Positions 1 to 8,726 of a stretch of DNA of 64,000 nucleotides are shown in pieces. This DNA comes from Acinetobacter sedimenti (GTDB lineage: Bacteria > Pseudomonadota > Gammaproteobacteria > Pseudomonadales > Moraxellaceae), in the NCBI RefSeq assembly GCF_022601685.1, contig NZ_JAKUML010000013.1, positions 16,857-80,856 of the forward strand, given 5' to 3'. The notes under the pieces were generated by a model. That model was given only the letters and a program-made list of their open reading frames with translations, searched no databases and was not told the origin of the DNA. The first letter of the stretch is position 1; the number at the start of each line of letters is the position of its first letter. The translations under genes and the position numbers were made by a program.

Positions 1-1407
1 TACTTTAGTTTTCACTTTTTCATATGTTCGTATATCTGAGTCAGTGATCACGGCAATTGGAATAGTCATATGAGGTGGGGATTTTCTGAGGAAAATATTA
101 ACGTAGTGTGGAAAACCAACATTGCCAATGTTTACAACAGAAATGCCTTTTGCGGTTAAATCTATTCCGATCGCTTTTGCAAAGCTAGGGATTAAAATTT
201 CTTCTGCCCAACCTTCCACAAAGATTACGCCTTTTGCAAAAAATAGATTCGACTTAGTAGTATCAAGGAATTTTTCAAGGAAAACGTATTGTTTTTGGTC
301 TAACTGTGTATAGTCTTGACCTAGAGGAAAGGCAGTGTTGTTGTGACAAAGTATAAGATGTTCTAGTTTGACTTTCGATGCTAGATTCGGGCTGTGCGTA
401 CTCAATATAAGCTGAATTTTATCTTGCTTCATTAGTGCTTCAATAACTTGCATTTGGGCTTGAGGATGTAAATGCGCTTCTAATTCCTCAACCAAGCCTA
501 ATCGTAAACCAAACCAATTTTCTTTATTCAAATGAAGAAGTTCCGTCGCCATGAATAAGCGGTTTAAAGTGCCTAAGCCAACATTGCGTTGAGATTCAAG
601 GAATAAGGAAAATTTTTCTAAAATACCCTTTAACTCTGTTGCAGACACATTAAATTCTGTGGACATTCCTTCGCCGTAGAATGCTTGAATGTAGCCATCA
701 ATTTTGTCTTTAATGATTTTCCCAGCTTCATATTTATCTTTGATAGGGTTGCCATCTTTGGCTGTATATTGAATTTCTTCCCCTTTAAAATATTTTGTTA
801 GGTTCTCATTCAATGCTTCAAACATTTTAACGAGTTCATGGTCTTTATTTTTATCTTTGAATGCGGGGTCAGCAAGTAGAATTTGAGAAAGTCGAGAGTT
901 CTTTTTTGCGATGAGTTCATTTTCAGCATCACGAAGAGGTTTGAGATAGGTGGTTTTGAGATAATCTCTTGCTTCAGCAGATAGTTGAGAGCCATCTGAA
1001 TCTGTACCTGCCTTAATATCAGATGGTAAAACCTTTTTATCGGTACGTGTTACATCATAGTTTAGCTTTAAATAGGGCGTAACTTTTTCTCCATTTTCTG
1101 TCCATCCTAGCCATTCTATAAAATTTTTTGCTTCCTCATCTGTGAGATCATGAAACTCTAGTTCGATCCTAAATCTTGTTGAGTCCTTATAAAAATCTCT
1201 ATCTTCAACTTTTAAGTATTCATAGCTATGTGTTTTTAAAACGAGCTTTATCGCATCAATAATTGCTGTTTTTCCCGAATCATTTTCACCAATTAATACA
1301 TTTAATCCTTGAACAAAGTTCAAATTCAAATTTGGCTGAACAAGATCAATTGCTGTATCAGAACCATATTTTCTAAAATTCCATAATTTGATATTTTTTA
1401 GATACAT
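1..1407 (-). CDS. OLD-family ATP-dependent nuclease, N-terminal part (3' end beyond window)
   Basis: A reading frame on the minus strand starts at ATG 1407 and stays open to position 1 (469 codons), so the C-terminus lies outside the window. The start of the protein shows an ABC/SMC-type ATPase: Walker A GENDSGKT near residue 42, then Walker B VEELEAHLHPQ followed by the H-loop LSTHSPN. After this comes a TOPRIM domain with VEGWAEEILIPS and VITDSD, giving the glutamate and aspartates expected for metal binding. This order is typical of OLD (overcoming lysogenization defect) nucleases, including GajA of Gabija systems and retron Eco8-type effectors. The expected role is DNA cleavage, often in phage defence. 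Whether a UvrD-like helicase (GajB) follows cannot be seen. It is convergent with nothing visible; lon lies upstream on the same strand. Confidence 0.9.
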   Translation of the reverse strand, partial: MYLKNIKLWNFRKYGSDTAIDLVQPNLNLNFVQGLNVLIGENDSGKTAIIDAIKLVLKTHSYEYLKVEDRDFYKDSTRFRIELEFHDLTDEEAKNFIEWLGWTENGEKVTPYLKLNYDVTRTDKKVLPSDIKAGTDSDGSQLSAEARDYLKTTYLKPLRDAENELIAKKNSRLSQILLADPAFKDKNKDHELVKMFEALNENLTKYFKGEEIQYTAKDGNPIKDKYEAGKIIKDKIDGYIQAFYGEGMSTEFNVSATELKGILEKFSLFLESQRNVGLGTLNRLFMATELLHLNKENWFGLRLGLVEELEAHLHPQAQMQVIEALMKQDKIQLILSTHSPNLASKVKLEHLILCHNNTAFPLGQDYTQLDQKQYVFLEKFLDTTKSNLFFAKGVIFVEGWAEEILIPSFAKAIGIDLTAKGISVVNIGNVGFPHYVNIFLRKSPPHMTIPIAVITDSDIRTYEKVKTKV

Positions 1408-1466
1408 AAGAAATGCTTTATCAAGGTTATTATCTATAAAAATATGAATTTAAACGTCATAAAAGT

Positions 1467-1492
1467 AAACCCCACGCCGTAGCGTAGGGTTT
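1467..1492 (-). terminator. Rho-independent terminator downstream of lon
   Basis: An inverted repeat with arms AAACCC-ACGC and GCGT-GGGTTT, one mismatch and a four-base loop lies just after the lon stop codon. On the minus strand it is followed by a short T run. It separates lon from the OLD-type gene. Confidence 0.7.
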
Positions 1493-1513
1493 ATCTGTTT
1501 TGACATCAGCAGC

Positions 1514-3943
1514 TTAATGACGTGCGGCTTTACCTTCATCCACCGCTTTAACAATTGGTGTTTTCGGTAGTGGCTTCGGCTTCTCAGTCAATGCCAGTGG
1601 CAAGATGTCATCAATGCTTTTCACTGCTTTGATGTCTAAACCTGCTTTGACATTGTCTGGGACTTCTTTTAAGTCACGGACATTATCTTCAGGGATAAAC
1701 ACCTGCTTGATGCCACCACGATGTGCCGCAAGGAGTTTCTCTTTCAGACCACCGATGCGTAGGGCATGACCACGAAGTGAAGTTTCACCTGTCATTGCAA
1801 TGTCAGCACGGATTGGAATCCCAGTAAATGCAGATACCAATGCTGTGGTCAGTGCAAGACCCGCCGACGGCCCATCTTTCGGTGTCGCACCCTCAGGCAA
1901 ATGCACATGCACATCGGTTTCCTCAAAGCGAGAAGACTCGATACCGAGCTCATCAGCACGTGTACGCACTACGGTCATGGCAGCTGTAATCGACTCTTTC
2001 ATCACATCACCGAGTGAACCTGTGGTGATGAATTTACCTTTACCTTTCACCGCAGCCACTTCGATGGTCAATAGCTCACCACCAACCGAAGTCCACGCCA
2101 AACCATTGACACGACCGATCTGCGCTTCTGTTTCTGCGATACCGTAATCGAACTTGTGTACGCCTAAGTACTCAGGCAAGTTCTCTTGGGTCACGTCGAT
2201 CTGCAAGTTTTTGGTTTTGTTCGCCACCGCTTGCTTCACGACTTTACGGGCGATCTTCAATACTTCACGCTCAAGACTACGCACACCTGCTTCACGGGTA
2301 TAGTGGCGTACGATGTCACGAATTGCTGCTTCATGCACAGACAGTTCTTTTGCACGTAAGCCATTGTCTTTGATCGCTTTTGGTACAAGATAACGATCTG
2401 CGATATTGACTTTCTCTTCCTCGGTATAACCCGGCAAGCGGATCACTTCCATACGGTCGAGCAGTGCCTCAGGAATATTCATGCTATTGGCTGTACAGAT
2501 GAACATCACTTCTGACAAATCTAAGTCCAAATCGAGATAATGGTCATTAAACTTGTTGTTCTGTGATGGGTCGAGCACCTCAAGCAATGCAGACGCAGGG
2601 TCGCCACGGTAGTCCTGTGCCATCTTGTCGATTTCATCGAGTAAGAATAATGGATTCTTCACGCCGACTTTATTTAAAGACTGCACGATTTTACCAGGCA
2701 TCGCACCGATATAGGTACGACGGTGACCACGAATTTCCGCTTCATCACGTACACCACCGAGCGCCATACGGATGAACTCACGTCCAGTCGCTTTGGCGAT
2801 CGATTCACCCAGTGAAGTTTTACCGACACCTGGAGGACCGACTAAGCAGAGGATTGGTCCACGTAATTTTTTCACCCGTGACTGTACTGCAAGATATTCC
2901 ACAATACGGTCTTTGACATCGTCCAAGCCATAATGATCTTCATCGAGAATTTGCTGTGCTTTATTCAAGTTGATGCTGACTTTACTGGCTCTGTTCCACG
3001 GTGTATCTAGGATCACTTCCAGATAGTTACGCACCACCGCGGATTCAGAGGATGCAGGTTGCATGCCTTTGAGCTTACGGAATTCACTTTCAGCTTTTTT
3101 ACGCACATGCTCAGGCAAATCAGCTTCGGCAAGGCGTTTTTCGATCTCGGCAACATCATCTTCACCGCCACCGTTCATATCAGATAGCTCACGTTGAATG
3201 ACCTTCATCTTTTCATTGAGGAAGTATTCACGTTGATTTTTTTCCATCTGACGTTTGACGCTGTCGTGTAGACCTTGTTCGATCTCTTGCTCTTCCGACT
3301 GTTGAAGCAAATAGGTCATCAACTCTTGTAGATGCGCTTCAAAGTCATCAATTTCCAAGAATTTTTGTTTGACTTCAATGCTCAGCGGGACACGAGTTGC
3401 CACGAAGAACATCAACTGTGCAAGATCAGTGATCTTTTCAGCCGCAGTGATCAGCTCACGGGCATTACGCAATTTTGCTTCTGCGTATTGTGCAAATAGT
3501 GCATTCAGCTCTTGCAGACGTGTTGTTTGCGTTTCTTCATTGAGCGGATTGTGCATCGGGCTAATCGTATGTTCAGCTTGTAGATACTCATCACCTTCGA
3601 TGATGGTTTCTAATTTTGAACGATGTAAGCCTTCAATCAACACTTTGATGCAATTGTCATCATTTTCATGATTGACCACTTGCACGATACGCGCCACCGT
3701 ACCGTATTGATACAGGTTGTTATGGTCAATGTCTTCGGTGAGTGAGTCTTTTTGAGCAACTACAAACACCAAATTGTCATTATTGCGAGCGATTTCAACC
3801 GCATTAATTGATTTTTCACGACCAACAAATAGCGCAATTTGCATGTGTGGGTATACCACGACATCACGCAATGCGAGTAAGGGTAAAGTTGCAGGAATGT
3901 CTTGTTCCTGAACGATCACTTGGTCTTTAACGATATCAGTCAT
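1514..3943 (-). CDS. lon: ATP-dependent protease Lon
   Basis: Lon is the cytoplasmic AAA+ serine protease that degrades misfolded and regulatory proteins. The sequence has an N-terminal LON substrate-binding domain, then Walker A GPPGVGKTSLG and Walker B LFLLDEIDKM in the AAA+ module. The C-terminal protease domain carries the catalytic serine in PKDGPSAGLAL and the lysine in GGLKEKLLAAHRGG. I chose ATG 3943 (MTDIVKDQ) because AGGAG sits a few bases upstream. The frame also extends to an ATG at 4012, but the extra residues do not look like Lon. The 809-residue length is slightly above the E. coli protein because of a Pro/Lys-rich C-terminal tail. It has its own terminator and is probably monocistronic. 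Confidence 0.97.
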   Translation of the reverse strand: MTDIVKDQVIVQEQDIPATLPLLALRDVVVYPHMQIALFVGREKSINAVEIARNNDNLVFVVAQKDSLTEDIDHNNLYQYGTVARIVQVVNHENDDNCIKVLIEGLHRSKLETIIEGDEYLQAEHTISPMHNPLNEETQTTRLQELNALFAQYAEAKLRNARELITAAEKITDLAQLMFFVATRVPLSIEVKQKFLEIDDFEAHLQELMTYLLQQSEEQEIEQGLHDSVKRQMEKNQREYFLNEKMKVIQRELSDMNGGGEDDVAEIEKRLAEADLPEHVRKKAESEFRKLKGMQPASSESAVVRNYLEVILDTPWNRASKVSINLNKAQQILDEDHYGLDDVKDRIVEYLAVQSRVKKLRGPILCLVGPPGVGKTSLGESIAKATGREFIRMALGGVRDEAEIRGHRRTYIGAMPGKIVQSLNKVGVKNPLFLLDEIDKMAQDYRGDPASALLEVLDPSQNNKFNDHYLDLDLDLSEVMFICTANSMNIPEALLDRMEVIRLPGYTEEEKVNIADRYLVPKAIKDNGLRAKELSVHEAAIRDIVRHYTREAGVRSLEREVLKIARKVVKQAVANKTKNLQIDVTQENLPEYLGVHKFDYGIAETEAQIGRVNGLAWTSVGGELLTIEVAAVKGKGKFITTGSLGDVMKESITAAMTVVRTRADELGIESSRFEETDVHVHLPEGATPKDGPSAGLALTTALVSAFTGIPIRADIAMTGETSLRGHALRIGGLKEKLLAAHRGGIKQVFIPEDNVRDLKEVPDNVKAGLDIKAVKSIDDILPLALTEKPKPLPKTPIVKAVDEGKAARH

Positions 3944-4083
3944 ATGCACTCCTAATGAGTGACAAATTATTTTGTCATAATTCATTAGTGAAGCATTTTT
4001 AAAAAAATACAAGGGGCATAGTTCGAAATTTTAAATGAAATGTTTGCTTTGCTTGTAATTTAAGCAATTTAAATGTGCAAACG

Positions 4084-5106
4084 TTATTTTTCCCAAACCA
4101 AATCAGCAACCTCTTGCGGTTCTATGTGTGTGATTTTTTGCCCGAAACCACGTAGCCACCATACCAGTTGTAGGTTAAATGGTACGGTGGCACTAATGCA
4201 CTTCATGTCATTTTCAAGGACGGTGATTTGTTGATCTTTGGATAATTTTGATTCCATAAAGGTCATGGCATCGTATTGATGCATGTGCAGTTTGAGTTGG
4301 ACTTCTTCGGTTGGAAGCTCAAGATTGACACGGAAGCCAAGCGTACCTATATCAATAAATTGATCAATATCAAATCCAACAGGGTGCAACGCTCGGCTAT
4401 CTAAAACTGTCGCTGATTTAAAACGATGCAGGGCAAAAGTTTGTACATCAGACTTATCCTGACGAGTACACACGAGATAAATAATCGCACCACGTTGAAC
4501 TAGAGCAAGCGGATTCAATATATAAGTCTTTTCTTCTTTTTGCGCATTTCGCTTCACATAGATACATTCCAGTTGACGATCTTGTAGTAAGGCTTCATAG
4601 ACGGCTGTTTGTGATTTGCGATCAACCAAAGGCGGAATGAGTGGCTGTGTCGCAGGAATGATCCGTACACGATTGATCCATTGACGTACATTGTTTTGAT
4701 GCGAAGACAGGCTTTTTCGAGCCAAATCAAACCACGGATTTATTTCAGCCAATAGACTTGGTGGTAATAAGTGTTTGAGGTGTTCCTCAACCATCATAAA
4801 GGTCACAGCTTGCGAGCTATTCATATGTGGAATGCTCTGAATTGGTGCGTCGGATTTCCAACGCCAACCTTGTGGAGTCGCACCATTATTTTCAATTGGG
4901 AAGCGTTCTGCGATTTGATTGAGATCACGTTGAATGGTGCGCAGGCTAATGTCGATGCCTTCACGTTGTAGCTGCTCTTGAAGCTCACGTGTACCGATCC
5001 ATTTGCCATTGGGTAGGCGAGATAAAATCTGCCATTGGCGATGTAGGCTGTTCCCTGTTTCTTTTTTGAGGTGTTCAACTTTGCTATTTTTCGATGGGGT
5101 CGTCAT
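4084..5106 (-). CDS. WYL-domain transcriptional regulator
   Basis: This 340-residue protein has a DeoR-like winged helix-turn-helix at about residues 20-90, with recognition-helix sequence SLRTIQRDLNQIAERF. The middle of the protein carries a WYL-type ligand-binding domain, visible in RQLECIYVKRNAQKEEKTYI, NPLALVQRGAIIYLVCT and FALHRFKSATVLD. A C-terminal WCX extension ends in an RGFGQKI-type motif. WYL regulators usually sense nucleic acids or small ligands and repress or activate neighbouring genes. It is transcribed away from the Anbu-type operon at 5699 and lies between that operon and lon. The target is unknown. Confidence 0.85.
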   Translation of the reverse strand: MTTPSKNSKVEHLKKETGNSLHRQWQILSRLPNGKWIGTRELQEQLQREGIDISLRTIQRDLNQIAERFPIENNGATPQGWRWKSDAPIQSIPHMNSSQAVTFMMVEEHLKHLLPPSLLAEINPWFDLARKSLSSHQNNVRQWINRVRIIPATQPLIPPLVDRKSQTAVYEALLQDRQLECIYVKRNAQKEEKTYILNPLALVQRGAIIYLVCTRQDKSDVQTFALHRFKSATVLDSRALHPVGFDIDQFIDIGTLGFRVNLELPTEEVQLKLHMHQYDAMTFMESKLSKDQQITVLENDMKCISATVPFNLQLVWWLRGFGQKITHIEPQEVADLVWEK

Positions 5107-5356
5107 GCGCTGTGTCTGTATTATATCAATTTATGCAGATGATTGAGATTGTGCATAAAAGCTTCTCTAAGGTCAATGTAACAATTTATCTCATTGAAAC
5201 TTCATGTAAAAAATCTTGGTCATTGATTTTCAATTTTAAAATTAAAGCAATGAATATGTTAATTTAAACTGAGTTCGGAGAATTATGTTGTGAATAGCGT
5301 TAAAGAGCAAAACATTTTAGGCAAGGTCTTGTAGTGTATGAGCATATGTCAGGATT

Positions 5357-5388
5357 AACCTTCGGTTCGACCTGAGAGATATTATCTC
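5357..5388. other. Two adjacent hairpins beside the cruciform element
   Basis: AACC-TTC-GGTT spans 5357-5367 and GAGAT-ATT-ATCTC spans 5376-5388. Both stems are perfect. They precede the four-way junction at 5402-5456, so the whole 5357-5456 block could fold as a single RNA or as extruded DNA. Confidence 0.55.
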
Positions 5389-5401
5389 GCAAGGCTTTCG
5401 G

Positions 5402-5456
5402 GATGAGTGGCATAGCCACGCAAGGGCTAAGCATCTTGCGCCGTATACGGCTCATC
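5402..5456. other. Perfect four-way-junction (cloverleaf-like) foldable element
   Basis: The outer arms GATGAG (5402-5407) and CTCATC (5451-5456) enclose three abutting hairpins: TGGC-ATA-GCCA (5408-5418), CGCAAG with a ten-base loop and CTTGCG (5419-5440), and CCG-TATA-CGG (5441-5450). Every base outside the three loops is paired and no unpaired bases lie at the junction. Arm lengths do not fit a tRNA. The strand of any transcript is unknown because the fold is symmetric. Confidence 0.6.
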
Positions 5457-5698
5457 GCAAACTCGGTCATATACAAAAAATTATCCAATACCTAAAAAAA
5501 CTTCATTTTTGCTAATGTTGCTTTGCCCTCGAACAGTGCGACAGACGCTTCCACGAATCAGATAATTCTTACGCATATTATGTCGGGCAGAGGTTGGTTT
5601 AATAACTTTTAATACTTGCGTGATGAATATGGCATTCAATTTGCTTAATTGAATATAACAGGCAATTAGTAAAGCCATGAACCAAGAAGGGGGTGAAT

Positions 5699-7201
5699 AT
5701 GCTCGATACGATGGAAAAATCCGTGACCACAGCATCGCCCAACACTGTACAGCAAGCAGATCCGAATCAGACCAATTCTATCGGTGAGAATCGCTGTCAA
5801 TTTTTCAATGAAATGCGCCATAGCGATGGCTCAATTCGTGAAGAATTTGCGCAAATCCAACAATGGCTCGCCAATAAATCTTTGGCAGAAATTGAATCGC
5901 TGAATCATCAAGCGAAAGAACATTTTGTCTATCAAGGTATTACTTTTACCGTATATAACGATTCGCAAGGTACAGAGCGGACGATTCCGCTAGACCTTGT
6001 ACCACGAATCATTGCCAAGAAGCAGTGGGATATCGTGTCCGATGGTTGTAAGCAACGTGTCAAAGCTTTGAATGCGTTTCTGCACGATATATACCACGGT
6101 CAAGAGATTTTAAAAGAAGGCATTATTCCTGCTGAGCAAGTGCTACAACATGAGGCGTATCAGCCGTGGATGCTGAATTTTGAAGTGAAAGGACAGATTT
6201 ATTCGCATATTAGTGGTGTGGATATTATCCGTGATGATGTCGGTGACTTCTTTGTCCTAGAGGACAATTTACGGACACCATCAGGTGTATCTTACATGCT
6301 CGAAAGTCGCAAAATCAGTGAAAAGCTAATGTCTGAGATTTGTAGTCAATACCGTTTGCAAGGCATTGAGCATTATCCGCAACTACTCAAGCAGACTTTG
6401 CTTGAAAGTACCGATGTGGATCATCCGTTGATCGTGGTGCTGACTCCAGGACATTTTAACAGTGCTTTCTATGAACATGCGTTCTTAGCACGTGAGATGG
6501 ATGTGCCGTTAGTTGGTGCGAAAGATTTGTTTGTGGAAAATGGCAAAGTCTTTCTAAAGTCGGTGAAAGGGCGTAAGCAGGTCGATGTGATCTATCGTCG
6601 TTTAGATGATGATTTCCTTGATCCGTTGGCATTCCGAGCAGATAGCGTACTTGGCGTAGCAGGGCTGATGTCTGCCTATCGTAACCGCACTGTGGTGATC
6701 GCCAATGCACCGGGTACAGGTGTTGCCGATGATAAGTCGATCTATCCCTATGTTGATGACATGATTCGCTACTATCTCAACGAGCAACCGATTTTAAAAA
6801 ATGTGCCGACGTATCAATGTCGTAAGGCGGATGACTTGGACTATGTACTCGCCAATCTTGAAAAATTGGTGGTCAAAGAAGCGCAAGGCTCAGGTGGCTA
6901 CGGTATGTTGATTGGTCCTCAAGCTGAAGCAGAGCAGATCGAAGAGTTCCGTCAAAAGTTGAAATTCCGTCCGCATCTGTATATTGCACAGCCGACTTTA
7001 TCCTTGTCAGTTTCACCGATCATGGGTGAGCAAGGTTTTGTTGATCGTCATATTGATCTGCGTCCATTTGTACTCAGCTCTCCGCAAGAGATGCGTATCG
7101 TCGCAGGTGGTTTGACACGTGTGGCGTTAAAAGAAGGCTCATTGGTTGTGAACTCTTCGCAAGGCGGTGGTATTAAAGATACGTGGGTGATTGATATTTA
7201 A
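5699..7201 (+). CDS. Circularly permuted ATP-grasp protein (CP_ATPgrasp_2, DUF404/407)
   Basis: This 500-residue protein belongs to the circularly permuted ATP-grasp group predicted to be peptide ligases or synthetases. Characteristic stretches are HISGVDIIRDDVGDFFVLED with DNLRTPSGVSYMLE after it, FFNEMRHSDGSIREEF near the start, and KEAQGSGGYGMLIGP towards the C-terminus. I prefer ATG 5699 because an AGGGGG ribosome-binding site lies at 5688-5693; a GTG at 5693 would overlap it. It is the first gene of a four-gene operon with alpha-E, transglutaminase and Anbu genes, a known bacterial association. The natural substrate is not known, so the ligase role is family-based inference. Confidence 0.88.
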   Translation: MLDTMEKSVTTASPNTVQQADPNQTNSIGENRCQFFNEMRHSDGSIREEFAQIQQWLANKSLAEIESLNHQAKEHFVYQGITFTVYNDSQGTERTIPLDLVPRIIAKKQWDIVSDGCKQRVKALNAFLHDIYHGQEILKEGIIPAEQVLQHEAYQPWMLNFEVKGQIYSHISGVDIIRDDVGDFFVLEDNLRTPSGVSYMLESRKISEKLMSEICSQYRLQGIEHYPQLLKQTLLESTDVDHPLIVVLTPGHFNSAFYEHAFLAREMDVPLVGAKDLFVENGKVFLKSVKGRKQVDVIYRRLDDDFLDPLAFRADSVLGVAGLMSAYRNRTVVIANAPGTGVADDKSIYPYVDDMIRYYLNEQPILKNVPTYQCRKADDLDYVLANLEKLVVKEAQGSGGYGMLIGPQAEAEQIEEFRQKLKFRPHLYIAQPTLSLSVSPIMGEQGFVDRHIDLRPFVLSSPQEMRIVAGGLTRVALKEGSLVVNSSQGGGIKDTWVIDI

Positions 7202-7303
7202 AACTTTAACTTTAAATCATCTTTATAGATATAAAGCTACGGTATTAAGCATACATAGATATTAAGCTTAGATAAAAGCATCGTAAAGATCAGGAGAAAT
7301 AAC

Positions 7304-7906
7304 ATGTTATTACTCAGTTCAGCTGCACAAAGTATTTATTGGTTGGGACGCTATTTGTCACGGATACAATTTGCCTGTCAGATGCTCCCATTCGAAAATG
7401 ATCAAGAAGCGGTGAAATTTGCAAACGCATTTTGCCTACCTGCATGGGATGCAAATAGCTTGAATGCGATCTATCTCGACCCTGAACAGCCATTTTCTAT
7501 TTCGACGCAGTTTTACAATGTGCAAAACAATATCCAGCAACTTCGTGCAGTGTTGACACCACATGCCTATTCCGAGCTGAATCAATTGACCAAACTCAAA
7601 GATGACAAGTCCGAATCGGTTTGTGCTGTGGTTGGCGCATGTGCAGAAGTGCTTGAGGCAGAAGAAGAGCAAGTGTTCTTGTTTTATAGCTTAGGTCGTG
7701 AGATGGAAGTTTTAGATCAGCAATGTCGCCTAGAGCAAGTAAGCGAAAATCAAACGGAAAATGTTGCGTCTATACTATCGATACTCGATGAGAATGGTTG
7801 GGGCTCATGTGAACGAACGTGGTCGGCATTCCTACAAGATCAAAGCATGAGTAGCTTGTACAACATTAATGATGATATTAGTGCTAAGTTTGAGGTGTGT
7901 GAATGA
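7304..7906 (+). CDS. Alpha-E domain protein, short form (DUF403-like)
   Basis: The N-terminus LLLSSAAQSIYWLGRYLSR matches the alpha-E (DUF403) family, whose members sit between the permuted ATP-grasp and transglutaminase genes in Anbu operons. An AGGAG site lies 7 bases before the ATG. The 200-residue length is clearly shorter than the roughly 300 residues usual for the family, and the N-terminal motif is followed by a divergent, probably helical, acidic stretch. The stop codon overlaps the next start in an ATGA arrangement, so translation is likely coupled. The family is predicted to be all-helical and to work with the ATP-grasp partner; no biochemical role is established to my knowledge. 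Confidence 0.75.
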   Translation: MLLLSSAAQSIYWLGRYLSRIQFACQMLPFENDQEAVKFANAFCLPAWDANSLNAIYLDPEQPFSISTQFYNVQNNIQQLRAVLTPHAYSELNQLTKLKDDKSESVCAVVGACAEVLEAEEEQVFLFYSLGREMEVLDQQCRLEQVSENQTENVASILSILDENGWGSCERTWSAFLQDQSMSSLYNINDDISAKFEVCE

Positions 7907-8682
7907 AACTGTTAATCAACCATCAAACTTTATATAGCTACGAAACGCCTGTAAAAAGTGCCATGCAATATTTGCGCATGATTCCGCAAGATACCGATCA
8001 CCAAAAAATTCTGCATTGGGGGATCAGCGTACCCGGTGAAAAAATCCAACAACTTGATGGCTTTGGCAACCAATGGTTAACCTGTTCACAGCGATTTGAA
8101 TATCAACAATTGATGATCATGGCGCAGGGCATGGTTGAGATTGACCCAAATGCGAAATATGCCAAAGATGATCGAATCAATCCGCTGATCTATATGCAGA
8201 CCACCAAGCAAACGCAGTGTAGCTCTGAGATGATTCAATTTGCACATATGCACAGCGTCGATACCAAAAATGCGCATTTGATTGATCTTGCAGAAGCCTT
8301 ACTTGAAAAAATACCTTACACCGCAGGGCAGACTTCGGTAGAAACGACGGCATCGGAAGCCTTTGAACAAGGGCGAGGTGTTTGCCAAGATCATGCGCAA
8401 GTTTTTGTCGCTATGGCACGTTATTTGGGCTATCCTGCACGCTATGTTTCAGGCTATCTCTTTGTCGAGCAAGGTCAACATCTTGCAAGCCATGCGTGGG
8501 CGGAAGTGTATATTGATGGCTATTGGCATTGTTATGATGTGAGCAATCAACTATTCACGCCACAGTGTCATGTACAGCTTGCGGTCGGGCGTGATTATGC
8601 CGATGTTGCACCAATTCGAGGTGTACGTGAGCAGGGTGCGGAAGAAAGTATGGAAACCTTTGTTCAGGTCTTGGCGTGTTGA
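7903..8682 (+). CDS. Transglutaminase-like cysteine protease of the Anbu operon
   Basis: The 259-residue protein has a bacterial transglutaminase-like N-terminal domain (LLINHQTLYSYETPVKSAMQ) followed by a transglutaminase core. The catalytic triad is visible: Cys in GRGVCQDHAQVF, His in LASHAWAEVYIDG, and Asp in YWHCYDVSN. Such proteins are usually peptidases or amidases rather than cross-linkers in bacteria. The start overlaps the alpha-E stop codon (ATGA), so the two are translationally coupled. Together with the ATP-grasp and Anbu genes it suggests a cycle of building and trimming a peptide or amide tag. Confidence 0.9.
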   Translation: MKLLINHQTLYSYETPVKSAMQYLRMIPQDTDHQKILHWGISVPGEKIQQLDGFGNQWLTCSQRFEYQQLMIMAQGMVEIDPNAKYAKDDRINPLIYMQTTKQTQCSSEMIQFAHMHSVDTKNAHLIDLAEALLEKIPYTAGQTSVETTASEAFEQGRGVCQDHAQVFVAMARYLGYPARYVSGYLFVEQGQHLASHAWAEVYIDGYWHCYDVSNQLFTPQCHVQLAVGRDYADVAPIRGVREQGAEESMETFVQVLAC

Positions 8683-8726
8683 TTCGCTTTGACTGAGTAA
8701 ATTTTTGAATTAGGAATAGATGTGAA

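Larger units (their letters stand above)
5107..5698. other. Gene-free stretch with clustered hairpins and two doubtful minus-strand ORFs
   Basis: About 590 bases lie between the divergent WYL regulator and the ATP-grasp gene. The right half contains several hairpins (see 5357-5456) and two overlapping minus-strand ORFs in different frames (5300-5488 and 5481-5735). Those ORFs could be one decayed gene or chance reading through a structured element. I recognise no protein family in them. No clear promoter could be assigned to either flanking gene. Confidence 0.6.

Noticed and set aside
3944..4012. Longer Lon N-terminus starting at 4012
   Set aside because: The added residues do not resemble Lon, and AGGAG directly precedes the ATG at 3943.
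5402..5456. tRNA gene (cloverleaf-like fold with a nearby GGTTCGACC)
   Set aside because: Arm and loop lengths do not fit: the loops are 3, 10 and 4 bases, there is no anticodon arm of 5 bp with a 7-base loop, and the T-arm-like motif lies upstream of the fold.
5402..5500. Group II intron domain V (GAGCCGTATACGG on the minus strand)
   Set aside because: Only the first strand resembles domain V; the pairing strand with the GTAC-type tail is missing and no reverse transcriptase is present.
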